Positions 7,355 to 17,693 are shown, numbered from the stretch's first letter. The stretch is 34,287 nt of DNA from an uncultured Marinomonas sp. (GCA_947493575.1 CANLRQ010000031.1:1-34287); one strand, 5' to 3'. Program-made: numbers and translations. Notes: a model not told the origin generated them from the letters alone.

Positions 7355-8515
7355 CTACTCTAAACTTGGTAGTTCATCTAGTTTGACCCAACGTTGTAAC
7401 TCAACCGATTTTTGAGCTGCCTTAAACAAGTTCAAACCGTCTTTAGCATGCTCTAAGCCGAATACATAATGGCTTTCACTTTTAGAACTATTTAAAAATT
7501 GTACGAGTTCACTGTGAATATCAGTGTATAAATTTGAAAATGCTTCAACAAAACCTGTAGGATGGCCTGGCTTCATTCTATTATATCTAAACTGATTCGC
7601 ATATTCACATTGGCCAGCACGATCGATTATTTCCCTGCGACCATCATTATAATTTAACTCAAGTTCATCTGGATTAAGTTGTACCCAGGATGCACTACCT
7701 TTATCACCATATATTCTCACTTTTAATCCATTACGATGTCCTATAGCTGTTTTAGACATCCACATACTTCCTTTGATGTTATTAGGGTAGTTAAGAAGCA
7801 TAAAAGCATCATCAATTAAATTTGGATATTGTGAATGATTGTTAAATTGTGCAATTGTTTCTAATGGTTCTACTTCTAATAAATATGCTGAAAGATGATG
7901 TAAATGAACCCCTAAATCTAAGCAAATAGTTGGTATTTCATTGTCTAGAAGTCTCCATGCTTGTGGCATTGATGGTTTACCTGCAATATCTGGAGGGCGA
8001 CGGAAGCCTTCTTGTGGCATTTCTAAATGAATTTTTTGTATTGTGCCTAAAGTATTCTTTTTAATTAAATGTTTTAATTCTCTCACCATTGCATAACCAC
8101 TGTAGTTATAGGTTACTGTAAGAAAGTGTTTTTCTTTATCGAAGATGCTTGTGATTTTTTCGATTTCACTTGGGCCAATAACTAATGCTTTCTCAGAGAT
8201 TATAGGGACATTGGCTTTTAGCAATGTTTCAATAACTTCTAAATGATGAGGAGTGGGTGTTAAAACGACAAATGCATCAATATTCTCTTTTTCAGCTTCT
8301 ACCAATTGTCGCCAGTCATTGTAAACAGAATTAGTATTTATTCCCCATCTAGCGGCTGTAGACATGTTCTCTTCAAGGGTTCGTGAAAATGCACCTGCAA
8401 CTACATCGAATTTATTATCCAGTTGACTAGCGGCGAAGTGAACATAACCAACGGCTGAGTTGTTACCGCCTCCTATAAAAGCAAGTCTTAGTTTTCTATT
8501 GCCATCGTTTGTCAT
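7355..8515 (-). CDS. Gfo/Idh/MocA-family NAD(P)-dependent oxidoreductase
   Basis: Enzymes of this family oxidise or reduce sugars and related compounds. The 386-residue protein has an N-terminal Rossmann domain, with IGGGNNSAVGYVH (14-26) as the dinucleotide loop in the GGGxxS form. SEKALVIGP (107-115) stands at the EKP position; the proline is replaced by alanine, while the functional lysine (109) remains. The second half contains DLGVHLHHLSAYL, which carries the usual active-site histidine region. It is the last gene of the minus block, 64 bp after the aldo/keto reductase gene. The pair suggests a redox change to the sugar or to its acyl substituent. The core pseudaminic acid pathway needs neither enzyme, so these are tailoring genes or belong to a different sugar. 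Confidence 0.85.
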   Translation of the reverse strand: MTNDGNRKLRLAFIGGGNNSAVGYVHFAASQLDNKFDVVAGAFSRTLEENMSTAARWGINTNSVYNDWRQLVEAEKENIDAFVVLTPTPHHLEVIETLLKANVPIISEKALVIGPSEIEKITSIFDKEKHFLTVTYNYSGYAMVRELKHLIKKNTLGTIQKIHLEMPQEGFRRPPDIAGKPSMPQAWRLLDNEIPTICLDLGVHLHHLSAYLLEVEPLETIAQFNNHSQYPNLIDDAFMLLNYPNNIKGSMWMSKTAIGHRNGLKVRIYGDKGSASWVQLNPDELELNYNDGRREIIDRAGQCEYANQFRYNRMKPGHPTGFVEAFSNLYTDIHSELVQFLNSSKSESHYVFGLEHAKDGLNLFKAAQKSVELQRWVKLDELPSLE

Positions 8516-8579
8516 AAAGTTTATCTCTTTTAATCTTACACTAGTATCGGCAGTTTTTATTATTTCTTAACAGCCGTTA

Positions 8580-9461
8580 TTATTTCCATAATGCTGGGTT
8601 AGTTAAATGAGGAAAATCAATTGCAACAACGGGAAGCTCCATTAAATTTAAAGTATTGATTTTTTCGTACGCATCGAGGATTTCAGCTAATTCATGCTCA
8701 TTATTTACACCGACAATAATACGATCAATATATGATTCTTTTTCAACATAGGCTAAGCACAAAGTTAATATAGAGACGTCTAGTTTTTTTGCTAATAATT
8801 GGAATTTTTCTAAATAGTTACTCCAAGGTGAAAAATAGTTACTAAGACTGTCTATCGGCATTAATAATAAACCTTGTAGAAAAACTGATCGTGCATGGAC
8901 CGTAATATTATTTTCTTTGAAGTATCTCAAAGCATTACTTTTTTTAAAGTAGTTATCAAAAGCATTAAATGGAATTTGAACTAAATCGATAGCGGAGCTA
9001 TTTGCTAAATTAGTAACGCTTGCCCCTGAGTATAATGAAACACCTGTATTTTGTATTTTATTTTGTATTTTTAGCTTTTTTAAGTAATCGAGAATTGGCC
9101 CTGCCCCAGGTTTGAGTATATCTGCTGCTTGATGGAATAAAATAGTGTTTAAATGATCACATTTTAATTCTAAAAAACATTGATCGATATATTTAAAGTA
9201 TTGCTGTTGTGCGTGAAAGTCAAACTTCTGGGATTGAAGTGGTGGTAGCTTAGTGATTATGGCGAAATGATCATGAAGATTATCAAATGAAGATAGTACA
9301 TTGTGGCTATCTCCATAGCCAATTGCAGAATCTAAGGTGGTGATTTTGTGTTCAGTAGCAAGTTGTAAAATGTTATGAACTTCTTGAGTACTTGGCTTCC
9401 CCTGAGTGTTACTGATACCGTAATTAATACCAAATTGAACAGTGCCCAGAGCAAGTTTCAT
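8580..9461 (-). CDS. Aldo/keto reductase family oxidoreductase
   Basis: This 293-residue NAD(P)H-dependent reductase has a TIM-barrel fold. The catalytic tetrad can be read as Asp44 and Tyr49 in TLDSAIGYGDS, Lys71 in IITKLPP, and His110 in TILFHQA. It begins KLALGTVQFGINYGI, typical of the AKR subgroup found in sugar-biosynthesis loci. Its start overlaps the pseC stop by 4 bp (ATGA), which means translational coupling and a shared task. The substrate is unknown. A carbonyl on the sugar, or on an acyl chain carried by the nearby ACP, would both fit the neighbourhood. Confidence 0.87.
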   Translation of the reverse strand: MKLALGTVQFGINYGISNTQGKPSTQEVHNILQLATEHKITTLDSAIGYGDSHNVLSSFDNLHDHFAIITKLPPLQSQKFDFHAQQQYFKYIDQCFLELKCDHLNTILFHQAADILKPGAGPILDYLKKLKIQNKIQNTGVSLYSGASVTNLANSSAIDLVQIPFNAFDNYFKKSNALRYFKENNITVHARSVFLQGLLLMPIDSLSNYFSPWSNYLEKFQLLAKKLDVSILTLCLAYVEKESYIDRIIVGVNNEHELAEILDAYEKINTLNLMELPVVAIDFPHLTNPALWK

Positions 9462-10609
9462 ACGTATTGAACCAAATTTGAAATAACTTCTAGTTGATCG
9501 CTGTTCGTCATTGTTGGATAAAGGGGAATAGTCATCGCTTCATCATAGTAGCGCTCTGCGTTTGGAAAATCTCCTAGAGCAAATCCAAGATCTTTATAAT
9601 ATGGTTGTAAGTGAATGGGAATATAATGCAGGTGGCTCATGATACCTTGTTTACGTAGTTGGCAAATTACGTTCTTATGGTGTTCTTTATCAATATTAGT
9701 TAAGCGAATAATATATAAGTGATAACTTGAGTAGCATTCTTTTTCCTGTTGCAATTGCGTAATAGGAAGGTCTTTAAATGCGTTATTATAGTATATAATT
9801 AAATCATTCCGTTTTGCGACAAACTCATCAAGTTTGTTTAGCTGGCTTAATCCTAATGCTGCTTGTAAATCCGTCATTCTATAGTTAAAGCCAAGTTCAA
9901 TTTGTTGATAATACCAAGGGCCATGGCTAGGTTCTGTCATTTCAGTTGGGTCTGCTGTAATGCCATGGCTTCTTAAGCGCTTTAACTGCTTTGCTAAATT
10001 TACATCCTTTGTTACAGCCATTCCTCCTTCAGCAGAGGTGATGATTTTCACCGGGTGAAAACTAAACACACAAATATCTGAAAATTCACAGTTACCAACT
10101 GGTTTATCTAAATATTTAGCTCCAATAGCATGGGATGCATCTTCAATTATTTTAAAACCATAGCGTTTTGACAGCTCATTGATTGATTTCATATCACAAG
10201 ATTGACCTGCTAAATGAACGGGAATGACGACTTTTGGTAAGTTATCTTTTTCTTCCGCATCAGCAAGTTTCTTGGAAAGAGAGTCAACTGACATATTGCC
10301 TGTGGCTAAGTTAATATCAACAAAATCAATATTGGCACCGCAATATAGGGCACAGTTCGCAGACGCTACAAATGAAATCGGTGATGTCCAGACTAGGTCA
10401 TTTTTGCCTACACCTAACGCTAAGCAGGCTATATGTAAAGCAGAAGTCGCACTATTAACTGCAACAGCATGATTAACACTACAATAATCTGCAATGGCTT
10501 TTTCAAAAGCGGGTACTTTTGGGCCTTGAGTTAGCCAATCTGACTGCAATACTTCAATGACTGCATTGATGTCTGATTGGTTAATGGATTGCTTACCGTA
10601 AGGGATCAT
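9458..10609 (-). CDS. pseC: PseC PLP-dependent aminotransferase
   Basis: PseC moves an amino group from glutamate to C4 of the 4-keto sugar made by PseB, giving UDP-4-amino-4,6-dideoxy-N-acetyl-beta-L-altrosamine. The 383-residue protein is a DegT/DnrJ/EryC1-type enzyme. It starts IPYGKQSINQSDINAV, has the PLP-side EDASHAIGAKY (156-166), and carries the internal aldimine lysine, Lys188, in SFHPVKIITSAEGG. The length and the partner pseB next door, 12 bp upstream on the same strand, support PseC rather than a dTDP-sugar aminotransferase. The order pseB-pseC is the usual one. It overlaps the aldo/keto reductase gene by 4 bp. Confidence 0.93.
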   Translation of the reverse strand: MIPYGKQSINQSDINAVIEVLQSDWLTQGPKVPAFEKAIADYCSVNHAVAVNSATSALHIACLALGVGKNDLVWTSPISFVASANCALYCGANIDFVDINLATGNMSVDSLSKKLADAEEKDNLPKVVIPVHLAGQSCDMKSINELSKRYGFKIIEDASHAIGAKYLDKPVGNCEFSDICVFSFHPVKIITSAEGGMAVTKDVNLAKQLKRLRSHGITADPTEMTEPSHGPWYYQQIELGFNYRMTDLQAALGLSQLNKLDEFVAKRNDLIIYYNNAFKDLPITQLQQEKECYSSYHLYIIRLTNIDKEHHKNVICQLRKQGIMSHLHYIPIHLQPYYKDLGFALGDFPNAERYYDEAMTIPLYPTMTNSDQLEVISNLVQYV

Positions 10610-10621
10610 TTATAAACTACT

Positions 10622-11716
<1,095 letters not shown>

Positions 11717-11772
11717 TTAGTATTTGCACTTTATATAAGTGCCTTGGATTATAGAGTAACTTCACTGTATCC

Positions 11773-12345
11773 TCACAAAAACACGATATTATATATTTTC
11801 TGTGCTGCTTCATAAGCAGAAAGCTCTGTTGTTATGATTTCTATTTCAGGAGAAATTGGCTTTTCGTAAGGAGAATCAATCCCTGTAAAGAGTTTAATTT
11901 TTCCTTCCCTCGCTTTTTTATACAGCCCTTTAACATCTCTTTTTTCTGCTGTTTCTATTGGTGTATTGATAAACACTTCAAAGAATTCATCCTGTTCAAA
12001 TAAAGAGCGTGCAAGATTTCTTTCTTCTATAAAAGGTGAGATGAAGGCTGTAATAACAATGACCCCAGCATCTAAGAAAAGTTTAGAAACTTCTGCAATG
12101 CGTCTAATGTTCTCAATACGATCAGTATCGGTAAATGATAAATCTTGGCTAAGCCCGGAGCGAATATTGTCGCCATCAAGAATATAGGAGTGTTTGTTAT
12201 TCTCAAATAGAATTTTGTCTAATTCATTCGCAATGGTCGATTTACCAGCCCCAGATAAACCGGTTAACCAAATTATCTTTGGCGTTTGACTTTTTTGGCA
12301 AGATCTATCTCGTTTGCTGATATGTAAATTTTGTTGCTGAATCAT
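11773..12345 (-). CDS. cysC: Adenylylsulfate kinase
   Basis: CysC phosphorylates adenosine phosphosulfate to PAPS, the donor for sulfate transfer and for sulfate reduction. The 190-residue protein has the Walker A motif GLSGAGKST, then DGDNIRSGL, FTDTDRIENIRRIAEV and the lid region GLYKKAREGKIKLFTGIDSPYE (split here only for description), all standard for CysC. No cysD, cysN, cysH or sulfotransferase gene is in the window. Standing alone beside pseB, it may provide PAPS for sulfation of a surface polysaccharide rather than for cysteine synthesis, but that is only an inference from context. Its 149-bp distance to pseB does not prove a shared transcript. Confidence 0.92.
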   Translation of the reverse strand: MIQQQNLHISKRDRSCQKSQTPKIIWLTGLSGAGKSTIANELDKILFENNKHSYILDGDNIRSGLSQDLSFTDTDRIENIRRIAEVSKLFLDAGVIVITAFISPFIEERNLARSLFEQDEFFEVFINTPIETAEKRDVKGLYKKAREGKIKLFTGIDSPYEKPISPEIEIITTELSAYEAAQKIYNIVFL

Positions 12346-12382
12346 AACTGAAACCTAGTATGAATAATGTATTTCTAAAGAC

Positions 12383-12940
12383 TTATGTTCTGGATACACA
12401 ACTAACCAAATGATCATTCATCATGCCTGTTGCTTGCATGTAGGCGTAGCAAATAGTGGGGCCGAAAAACTTAAAACCTCTTTTTTTCATATCTTTTGAT
12501 ATGCTTGTGGCTAAATCGGTAACAGCAGGTACGTCTGCTAAAGTTTGATAATGGTTAATAATCGGCCGTCCTTGTGTGTGTTGCCAATAGTAATTGCTAA
12601 AACTACCAAATTCATCGGCAATTTTTAGGAATGCTTGAGCATTTGTAATCGTAGCTTTTATTTTTAACTTATTTCTGACTATGCTTGTATCCTGAGTTAA
12701 CCGCTCTATATCTGCTTCAGTCATTTGGCTTACTTTTGCAGGATCAAAGTTGTGGAATGCCGTCGCGTAACCTTTTCTTTTATTTAAAATGGTAATCCAA
12801 CTAAGGCCTGCCTGAGCACTTTCGAGTACAATAAACTCAAAGAGAGTTTGATCATCAAACACGGGCTTGCCCCATTCATTGTCATGGTAAGCTATGTATT
12901 CTGGTGTGCTGAGGCACCAACTGCATCGTTGATCTGACAT
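12383..12940 (-). CDS. tag: DNA-3-methyladenine glycosylase I
   Basis: Tag removes 3-methyladenine from alkylated DNA. The 185-residue protein matches the E. coli enzyme in length and in its key features. YIAYHDNEWGKPVFDD near the start and LESAQAGLSWITILNKR (the catalytic glutamate region) are typical. The zinc snap is complete: Cys6 and His19 at the N-terminus and His177 and Cys181 at the C-terminus, with the same three-residue spacing in the second pair as in E. coli. It lies 37 bp upstream of cysC on the same strand but is functionally unrelated to the glycan genes, so it probably marks the edge of the core chromosome here. Confidence 0.95.
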   Translation of the reverse strand: MSDQRCSWCLSTPEYIAYHDNEWGKPVFDDQTLFEFIVLESAQAGLSWITILNKRKGYATAFHNFDPAKVSQMTEADIERLTQDTSIVRNKLKIKATITNAQAFLKIADEFGSFSNYYWQHTQGRPIINHYQTLADVPAVTDLATSISKDMKKRGFKFFGPTICYAYMQATGMMNDHLVSCVSRT

Positions 12941-13075
12941 AAAAGGCCTTCTACTTCAATAAATTAGGAGCCAAAGTTTTAATGTGTAGTCTGACAGCTT
13001 CCTTAGTTCAGATATTAACAAATTTTTAATCTTTATCGATATTCTTTTTATTTTAGATCGATCTATAGGCCCATT

Positions 13076-13906
13076 ATGAGTTTAGGCAGTCAGTTTTTTC
13101 CTCTAGGTTTGCTCTGGTTTGCAAACTTTCTATTTGCTATTGGTATCATGATCGTTTGGAAAGAAAAACCATGGCGAGTATTAGTCGACAATTCGAGTTT
13201 GCAGCACAGGTTTTTAGCGGCTTGTGTCGTCCTTCTATGTGTTTGGTGCATTAATATTGATTTAAGACTAGGTGTGGCCATTCATTTCTTAGGTATAACA
13301 ACCATTACTTTAATGTTCGGTTGGGGATTGGCTTTACTTGCAGCGTTTTTTGCTCAGTTAGGTTTCCTTTTTTCAGGTTTAGATAACCTTGACAGTCTTG
13401 CATTAAATTTTTTATTGAGTGGCGCTCTGCCTATTTGGGTTACTTGGAAATGGTATCGATTTGTTGAAAGTTTCCATTCCAATAACCCTTTTATTTTTAT
13501 AATGGGGGCTGGTTTTGCTGGGTGCTTATTAGGATGTTTAGTGATAAGTGCTGTTACTGTAGGGTTGCTGCTGCTAGGGGGGAGGTTCGAATTTGGTCGT
13601 GAAGTGTGGGAATACGTTGCGTTTTTACCTTTATTTATTATTCCAGAAGCTGTTATTAACGGTATGTTTATTTCTGGCTTTAGTATATTACACCCTAATT
13701 GGGTTGTAACTTTCGATGATGAGCGCTTTTTCAAAGCTCCACCGCCAAATGCTATGATTTTAGATGAAGAAGAACTTCCAGAATCAATGGATATTGATAA
13801 GCAAGAAAGCCAAACGAATCAAATAGACGATATTGACCCTGATGCGGCATATAGACCACCTGAGAATTGGAAAAATAAATCAGATAAAAACCATGAGGAT
13901 AAATAA
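13076..13906 (+). CDS. CbiM-like integral membrane protein (ECF transporter permease family, COG3235 type)
   Basis: This 276-residue protein has about six or seven hydrophobic segments between residues 5 and 215 and a hydrophilic, acidic C-terminal tail of about 55 residues (EEELPESMDIDKQE and on). The pattern of short loops and the GWGLALLAAFFAQLGFLF segment resemble the predicted membrane proteins related to the cobalt permease CbiM. No ECF ATPase or T component lies next to it, so a transport role is not shown. Its stop overlaps the nudF start by one base (TAATG), so the two are co-translated. The function is unknown; the tail could be a cytoplasmic docking region. Confidence 0.65.
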   Translation: MSLGSQFFPLGLLWFANFLFAIGIMIVWKEKPWRVLVDNSSLQHRFLAACVVLLCVWCINIDLRLGVAIHFLGITTITLMFGWGLALLAAFFAQLGFLFSGLDNLDSLALNFLLSGALPIWVTWKWYRFVESFHSNNPFIFIMGAGFAGCLLGCLVISAVTVGLLLLGGRFEFGREVWEYVAFLPLFIIPEAVINGMFISGFSILHPNWVVTFDDERFFKAPPPNAMILDEEELPESMDIDKQESQTNQIDDIDPDAAYRPPENWKNKSDKNHEDK

Positions 13907-14553
13907 TGTCCAAACATACGGAGCCAAATTCTGCTGAATTTGTACCACAATACGATCATTCAGATGTTCAAATAATAAAAGAAGAATCATTGTATGATGG
14001 TTTTTTTAAAATGAAAAAAGTCACCTTAAAGCATAGGCTCTTTAAAGGTGGTTGGAGTGGTGAAATTGAGCGTGAGATGATGGTTCGGGGTGATGCTGTT
14101 TGTGTGCTTTTGTATGATCCAGTTGAGGATAATGTGCTTTTAATCGAGCAATTTAGAGCCTGTGCAGTGAATCACACATCTCCTTGGTTACTTGAGTTAG
14201 TTGCTGGAATGGTTGAGTCTGGTGAATCAAATGAGGATGTTGCCCGCAGAGAATCGCTTGAAGAGGCTGGAGTTGCAGTCGCACGATTAGAATGGATGTT
14301 AAATTTTGTTCCATCTCCCGGCGGCTTAGTTGAATACTTGAAAATGTATGTAGGTGAGTTTGATTCAAATCAAGTGAATTTAACGCAGTCATATGGGCTT
14401 GAGGGTGAGAATGAAGATATTCGGTTGCACCTATATCAGGCTGATGATGCGATAGCTCTTTTACAATCGGGTATTGATAATGCTAGTACAATCATGGGGT
14501 TACAATGGTTAGCATTAAATAAAAAAGATCTACAGGCAAGATGGCTTGCTTAG
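13906..14553 (+). CDS. nudF: ADP-ribose pyrophosphatase
   Basis: NudF hydrolyses ADP-ribose to AMP and ribose 5-phosphate. The Nudix box is complete at residues 101-123: GMVESGE at its start and RRESLEEAGV at its end fit GX5EX7REUXEEXGU, apart from serine at the first U position. The 215 residues and the LIEQFRACAVNH segment (79-90) are typical of the NudF subgroup. The start at 13906 overlaps the upstream stop by one base. It is followed by yqiB, yqiA and parE, the conserved enterobacterial order, which supports the name. Confidence 0.93.
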   Translation: MSKHTEPNSAEFVPQYDHSDVQIIKEESLYDGFFKMKKVTLKHRLFKGGWSGEIEREMMVRGDAVCVLLYDPVEDNVLLIEQFRACAVNHTSPWLLELVAGMVESGESNEDVARRESLEEAGVAVARLEWMLNFVPSPGGLVEYLKMYVGEFDSNQVNLTQSYGLEGENEDIRLHLYQADDAIALLQSGIDNASTIMGLQWLALNKKDLQARWLA

Positions 14554-14619
14554 CGTTATACTTTATGAGTAAAGTAAAATATAAGATTCTAAAAAGAGAT
14601 TGAACAAGAGAGTAATTGA

Positions 14620-15075
14620 ATGCAACAAAATTATGTACCTGATTTAACCAGTTTACAGCTTCTTGGCGAGTTGAACTATCGCCGAGTTAGTAAGCTAATA
14701 CGTACTCAAGAAGATCAATCTGAGTGGGTGTTTGAGGTGCATACGGTTGGTGGGCAAGAAAGTCGTTTAAGTCTTATTTTAGAGAAGGAAAGCCAATACA
14801 CGACTGAATTGAAACTCGAATTCGGACATGTCAGTGATGCACAGTTAATGTTTGATGCAAAAGTGCATATGACGGTGCGATTATACCATGATGTAGGCTT
14901 AGCTGAAATTACAGATGGTCACCGTCAGTTTAGGGGAAGTTATCCTTACCCAAATGATGCAATGCTTCATAAAGATGAAAAGTTTAGATTAAATCAACAA
15001 CTGGCTGATTTACTTGAATTGTGTTTAAAGCATGGACACCGCTCCGTTAATACTCTCGACTTTCAATACGTGTAA
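14620..15075 (+). CDS. yqiB: DUF1249 family protein (YqiB-like)
   Basis: This 151-residue protein starts with a short helical N-terminus (LTSLQLLGELNYRRVSKLI) followed by alternating beta-strand segments, including LSLILEKESQYTTELKLEFG and MTVRLYHDVGLAEI. It ends in a helix, LNQQLADLLELCLKHG. This matches the uncharacterised DUF1249 family. The position between nudF and yqiA is the conserved one. The biochemical role is unknown. It lies 66 bp after nudF and 22 bp before yqiA. Confidence 0.85.
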   Translation: MQQNYVPDLTSLQLLGELNYRRVSKLIRTQEDQSEWVFEVHTVGGQESRLSLILEKESQYTTELKLEFGHVSDAQLMFDAKVHMTVRLYHDVGLAEITDGHRQFRGSYPYPNDAMLHKDEKFRLNQQLADLLELCLKHGHRSVNTLDFQYV

Positions 15076-15097
15076 ATTTCTAGCTTTCGGAATAAAC

Positions 15098-15670
15098 ATG
15101 CCTTATTTAATGTACCTCCATGGTTTTAACAGTTCTGAAAAATCCTATAAATCCAATTGTATACAAAAGAAACTTAGCTCAATGTCTTTGGCTGATTACT
15201 ATTTGATGCCTCGGTTATCATGGGAGCCAAATACAGCGATTAGGCAAGCTAGTCAGCTTATTGAACAGCATTTATCTGATGGGATTACTCTTATTGGCAG
15301 CTCATTAGGTGGCTTTTACGCAGGGTATTTATCTGAAAAATACGGTATTAATTCGATAATGGTTAATCCTGCTGTCTCTGCCCATACATTATTAGCAGAC
15401 TATCTTGGGGAACAAGTGAACCCCTATACAAATGAGAGCTATGCATTAACTCAAGAGCATATGACTCAATTACAAATGATGGATGTTCCTGTCAGTGATG
15501 CAGGTAAGTATTGGTTAATGATACAAGAGGGGGATGAAGTGTTAGATTATCGAAATGCTTTACTTAAATACCCAGATGTTCGAGTAACCAGAGAGCCACT
15601 AGGGGATCATAGCTTTGTGCATTTCGAACGTCATATCGATGATATACTTACTTTTTCAAATTTATTGTAA
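15098..15670 (+). CDS. yqiA: YqiA/YcfP-type alpha/beta-fold esterase
   Basis: YqiA is a small esterase of the UPF0227 type. The 190-residue protein begins MPYLMYLHGFNSS with the oxyanion HGF motif, has the nucleophile elbow GSSLGG (67-72, Ser69), and carries a C-terminal DHSFVHFERH with the catalytic histidine. I chose ATG 15098 rather than an upstream ATG at 15032, because the upstream start adds 22 unrelated residues and overlaps yqiB, while the chosen one gives the known N-terminus. It is 61 bp upstream of parE, as in E. coli. In E. coli cpdA lies between yqiB and yqiA; here it does not. Confidence 0.9.
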   Translation: MPYLMYLHGFNSSEKSYKSNCIQKKLSSMSLADYYLMPRLSWEPNTAIRQASQLIEQHLSDGITLIGSSLGGFYAGYLSEKYGINSIMVNPAVSAHTLLADYLGEQVNPYTNESYALTQEHMTQLQMMDVPVSDAGKYWLMIQEGDEVLDYRNALLKYPDVRVTREPLGDHSFVHFERHIDDILTFSNLL

Positions 15671-15730
15671 ATGACTCATTGCTGAGCATCGAACAGATTT
15701 TATTATTTTATTTATTTTAAGAAGAGAACC

Positions 15731-17629
15731 ATGTCTGCCAAAAATTATAATGCGGATTCTATTGAAGTACTAAGCGGATTAGAGCCAGTACAAAAACGAC
15801 CGGGAATGTACACAGATACAACTCGTCCAAATCATTTAGCGCAAGAAGTTATTGATAACTCTGTTGATGAAGCACTTGCGGGACACGCGGATCGAATAGA
15901 AATAACCTTATACAAAGATGGCTCCTTAAGTGTTGAAGATAATGGCCGCGGCATGCCTGTTGATATACATGCGGAAGAGGGTATATCAGGGGTTGAGCTA
16001 ATACTGACAAAGTTACATGCGGGCGGTAAGTTTTCTGGGGATAACTATCAATTTTCTGGTGGGCTTCACGGTGTTGGGGTTTCGGTAGTAAATGCTTTAT
16101 CGACACAACTAGACGTTTGGGTAAAGCGTGACTCTAAAGTGCATCACATTGCTTTTTCTGATGGTTTTAAGACATCCGACCTTACTGAAATTGGCACGGT
16201 AGGCAAAAAAAATACAGGTACAAAAGTTCAATTTAAGGCAGATCCTAAATATTTTGACTCCAGCAAATTTTCAATTTCTCGTTTAAAACATTTGTTAAAA
16301 GCCAAAGCGGTTTTATGCCCCGGATTACATGTTGTTTTTGTCGATCAAAGCTCAAGTACAGTTGAAACTGAAGAATGGTTTTTTCAGGATGGTTTAAAAG
16401 ATTATTTAGCGCAAGCGAATAAAGGGTTTGAATTGTTACCAGATGAACCCTTTGTAGGTGGTCTTATTGAAACGACTCAAGGAGTCGATTGGGCTGTTCA
16501 ATGGTTACCTGAAGGTGGTGATTTAGTAACAGAAAGCTATGTTAACTTGATTCCTACTGCTCAAGGCGGTACCCATGTGAATGGCCTGAGAACAGGTTTA
16601 CTTGAAGCAATCAAAGAATTTTGTGATTTCAGGAATCTGTTACCAAGAGGTGTCAAGCTAACTGCTGAAGACGTCTGGGATCGTTGTAGTTACGTGCTAT
16701 CGGCAAAAATTCAAGAACCGCAGTTTTCTGGGCAAACGAAAGAACGTCTTTCTTCTCGTCAAATTGTTGCATTTATTTCTGCAACGGTGAAAGACGCATT
16801 TAGCCTTTGGTTAAATAAACACGTGGAAGACGGACAAAAAATAGCAGACATAGTGATTAACAGTGCTCAAAAGCGAATGCGAGCCAGTAAAAAAGTAGTG
16901 CGTAAAAAAATAACTCAAGGCCCTGCATTACCGGGAAAATTGGCAGACTGTTCTGGGCAGGACTCCACTCGAAGCGAGCTATTTCTTGTCGAGGGGGATT
17001 CTGCTGGTGGCTCTGCTAAACAAGCGAGAGATAAAGAGTTTCAAGCTATCATGCCGCTTCGCGGGAAAATTTTAAATTCATGGGAGGTTGACTCTTCTGA
17101 AGTATTAGCGTCTCAAGAAATTCATGATATCTCTGTTGCATTGGGCATTGATCCTGGAGTCGAGGATTTATCGAACTTACGTTATGGGAAAGTATGTATT
17201 TTAGCGGACGCGGATTCAGATGGTCTCCATATAGCGACTTTATTATGTGCGCTGTTTGTTAAACATTTCCCTTACCTTGTGAAAGCTGGACATGTTTTTG
17301 TGGCAATGCCTCCTTTATATCGTATCGATGTGGCGAAAGAGGTGTATTACGCTCTAGATGACGAAGAAAAAGACATTACACTGCATAAAATAGCCGCTGA
17401 ACATAAGCGTTCCACCCCTAATGTCCAACGTTTCAAAGGGCTAGGTGAAATGAACCCTTCTCAACTAAGAGAAACGACTATGGCACCAGATACAAGACGC
17501 TTAATTCAACTAACAATGGAAGATGCTCCTGATACAAACGAGTTATTAGATAAATTGTTATCAAAAAAGCGTGCCGGTGATCGTAAATCTTGGCTAGAAA
17601 CTTATGGTAATTTAGCGATAGTGGATTAA
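15731..17629 (+). CDS. parE: DNA topoisomerase IV subunit B
   Basis: ParE is the ATPase subunit of topoisomerase IV, which decatenates daughter chromosomes with ParC. The 632-residue length is typical of ParE and much shorter than gammaproteobacterial GyrB. ATP-site motifs are EVIDNSVDEALAGH (39-52), EDNGRGMP (69-76) and GGLHGVGVSVVNAL. The TOPRIM domain shows VEGDSAGGSAKQ and DADSDGLHI, and the C-terminus has VQRFKGLGEMNPSQLRETTM (all standard). GAGAACC (15723-15729) lies just ahead of the start. parC does not follow directly. A terminator hairpin at about 17694-17725 and a MITE copy come next. Confidence 0.97.
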   Translation: MSAKNYNADSIEVLSGLEPVQKRPGMYTDTTRPNHLAQEVIDNSVDEALAGHADRIEITLYKDGSLSVEDNGRGMPVDIHAEEGISGVELILTKLHAGGKFSGDNYQFSGGLHGVGVSVVNALSTQLDVWVKRDSKVHHIAFSDGFKTSDLTEIGTVGKKNTGTKVQFKADPKYFDSSKFSISRLKHLLKAKAVLCPGLHVVFVDQSSSTVETEEWFFQDGLKDYLAQANKGFELLPDEPFVGGLIETTQGVDWAVQWLPEGGDLVTESYVNLIPTAQGGTHVNGLRTGLLEAIKEFCDFRNLLPRGVKLTAEDVWDRCSYVLSAKIQEPQFSGQTKERLSSRQIVAFISATVKDAFSLWLNKHVEDGQKIADIVINSAQKRMRASKKVVRKKITQGPALPGKLADCSGQDSTRSELFLVEGDSAGGSAKQARDKEFQAIMPLRGKILNSWEVDSSEVLASQEIHDISVALGIDPGVEDLSNLRYGKVCILADADSDGLHIATLLCALFVKHFPYLVKAGHVFVAMPPLYRIDVAKEVYYALDDEEKDITLHKIAAEHKRSTPNVQRFKGLGEMNPSQLRETTMAPDTRRLIQLTMEDAPDTNELLDKLLSKKRAGDRKSWLETYGNLAIVD

Positions 17630-17693
17630 TTAGGCATCTAATGATTGTTATATCTGGCTTTTAGCGATATCAAAATGTGATTTTAAAAAACTT

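Noticed and set aside
13354..13734. 126-codon frame antisense to the CbiM-like gene
   Set aside because: It is a mirror of a well-supported membrane protein gene; residues are low in complexity and have no start signal.
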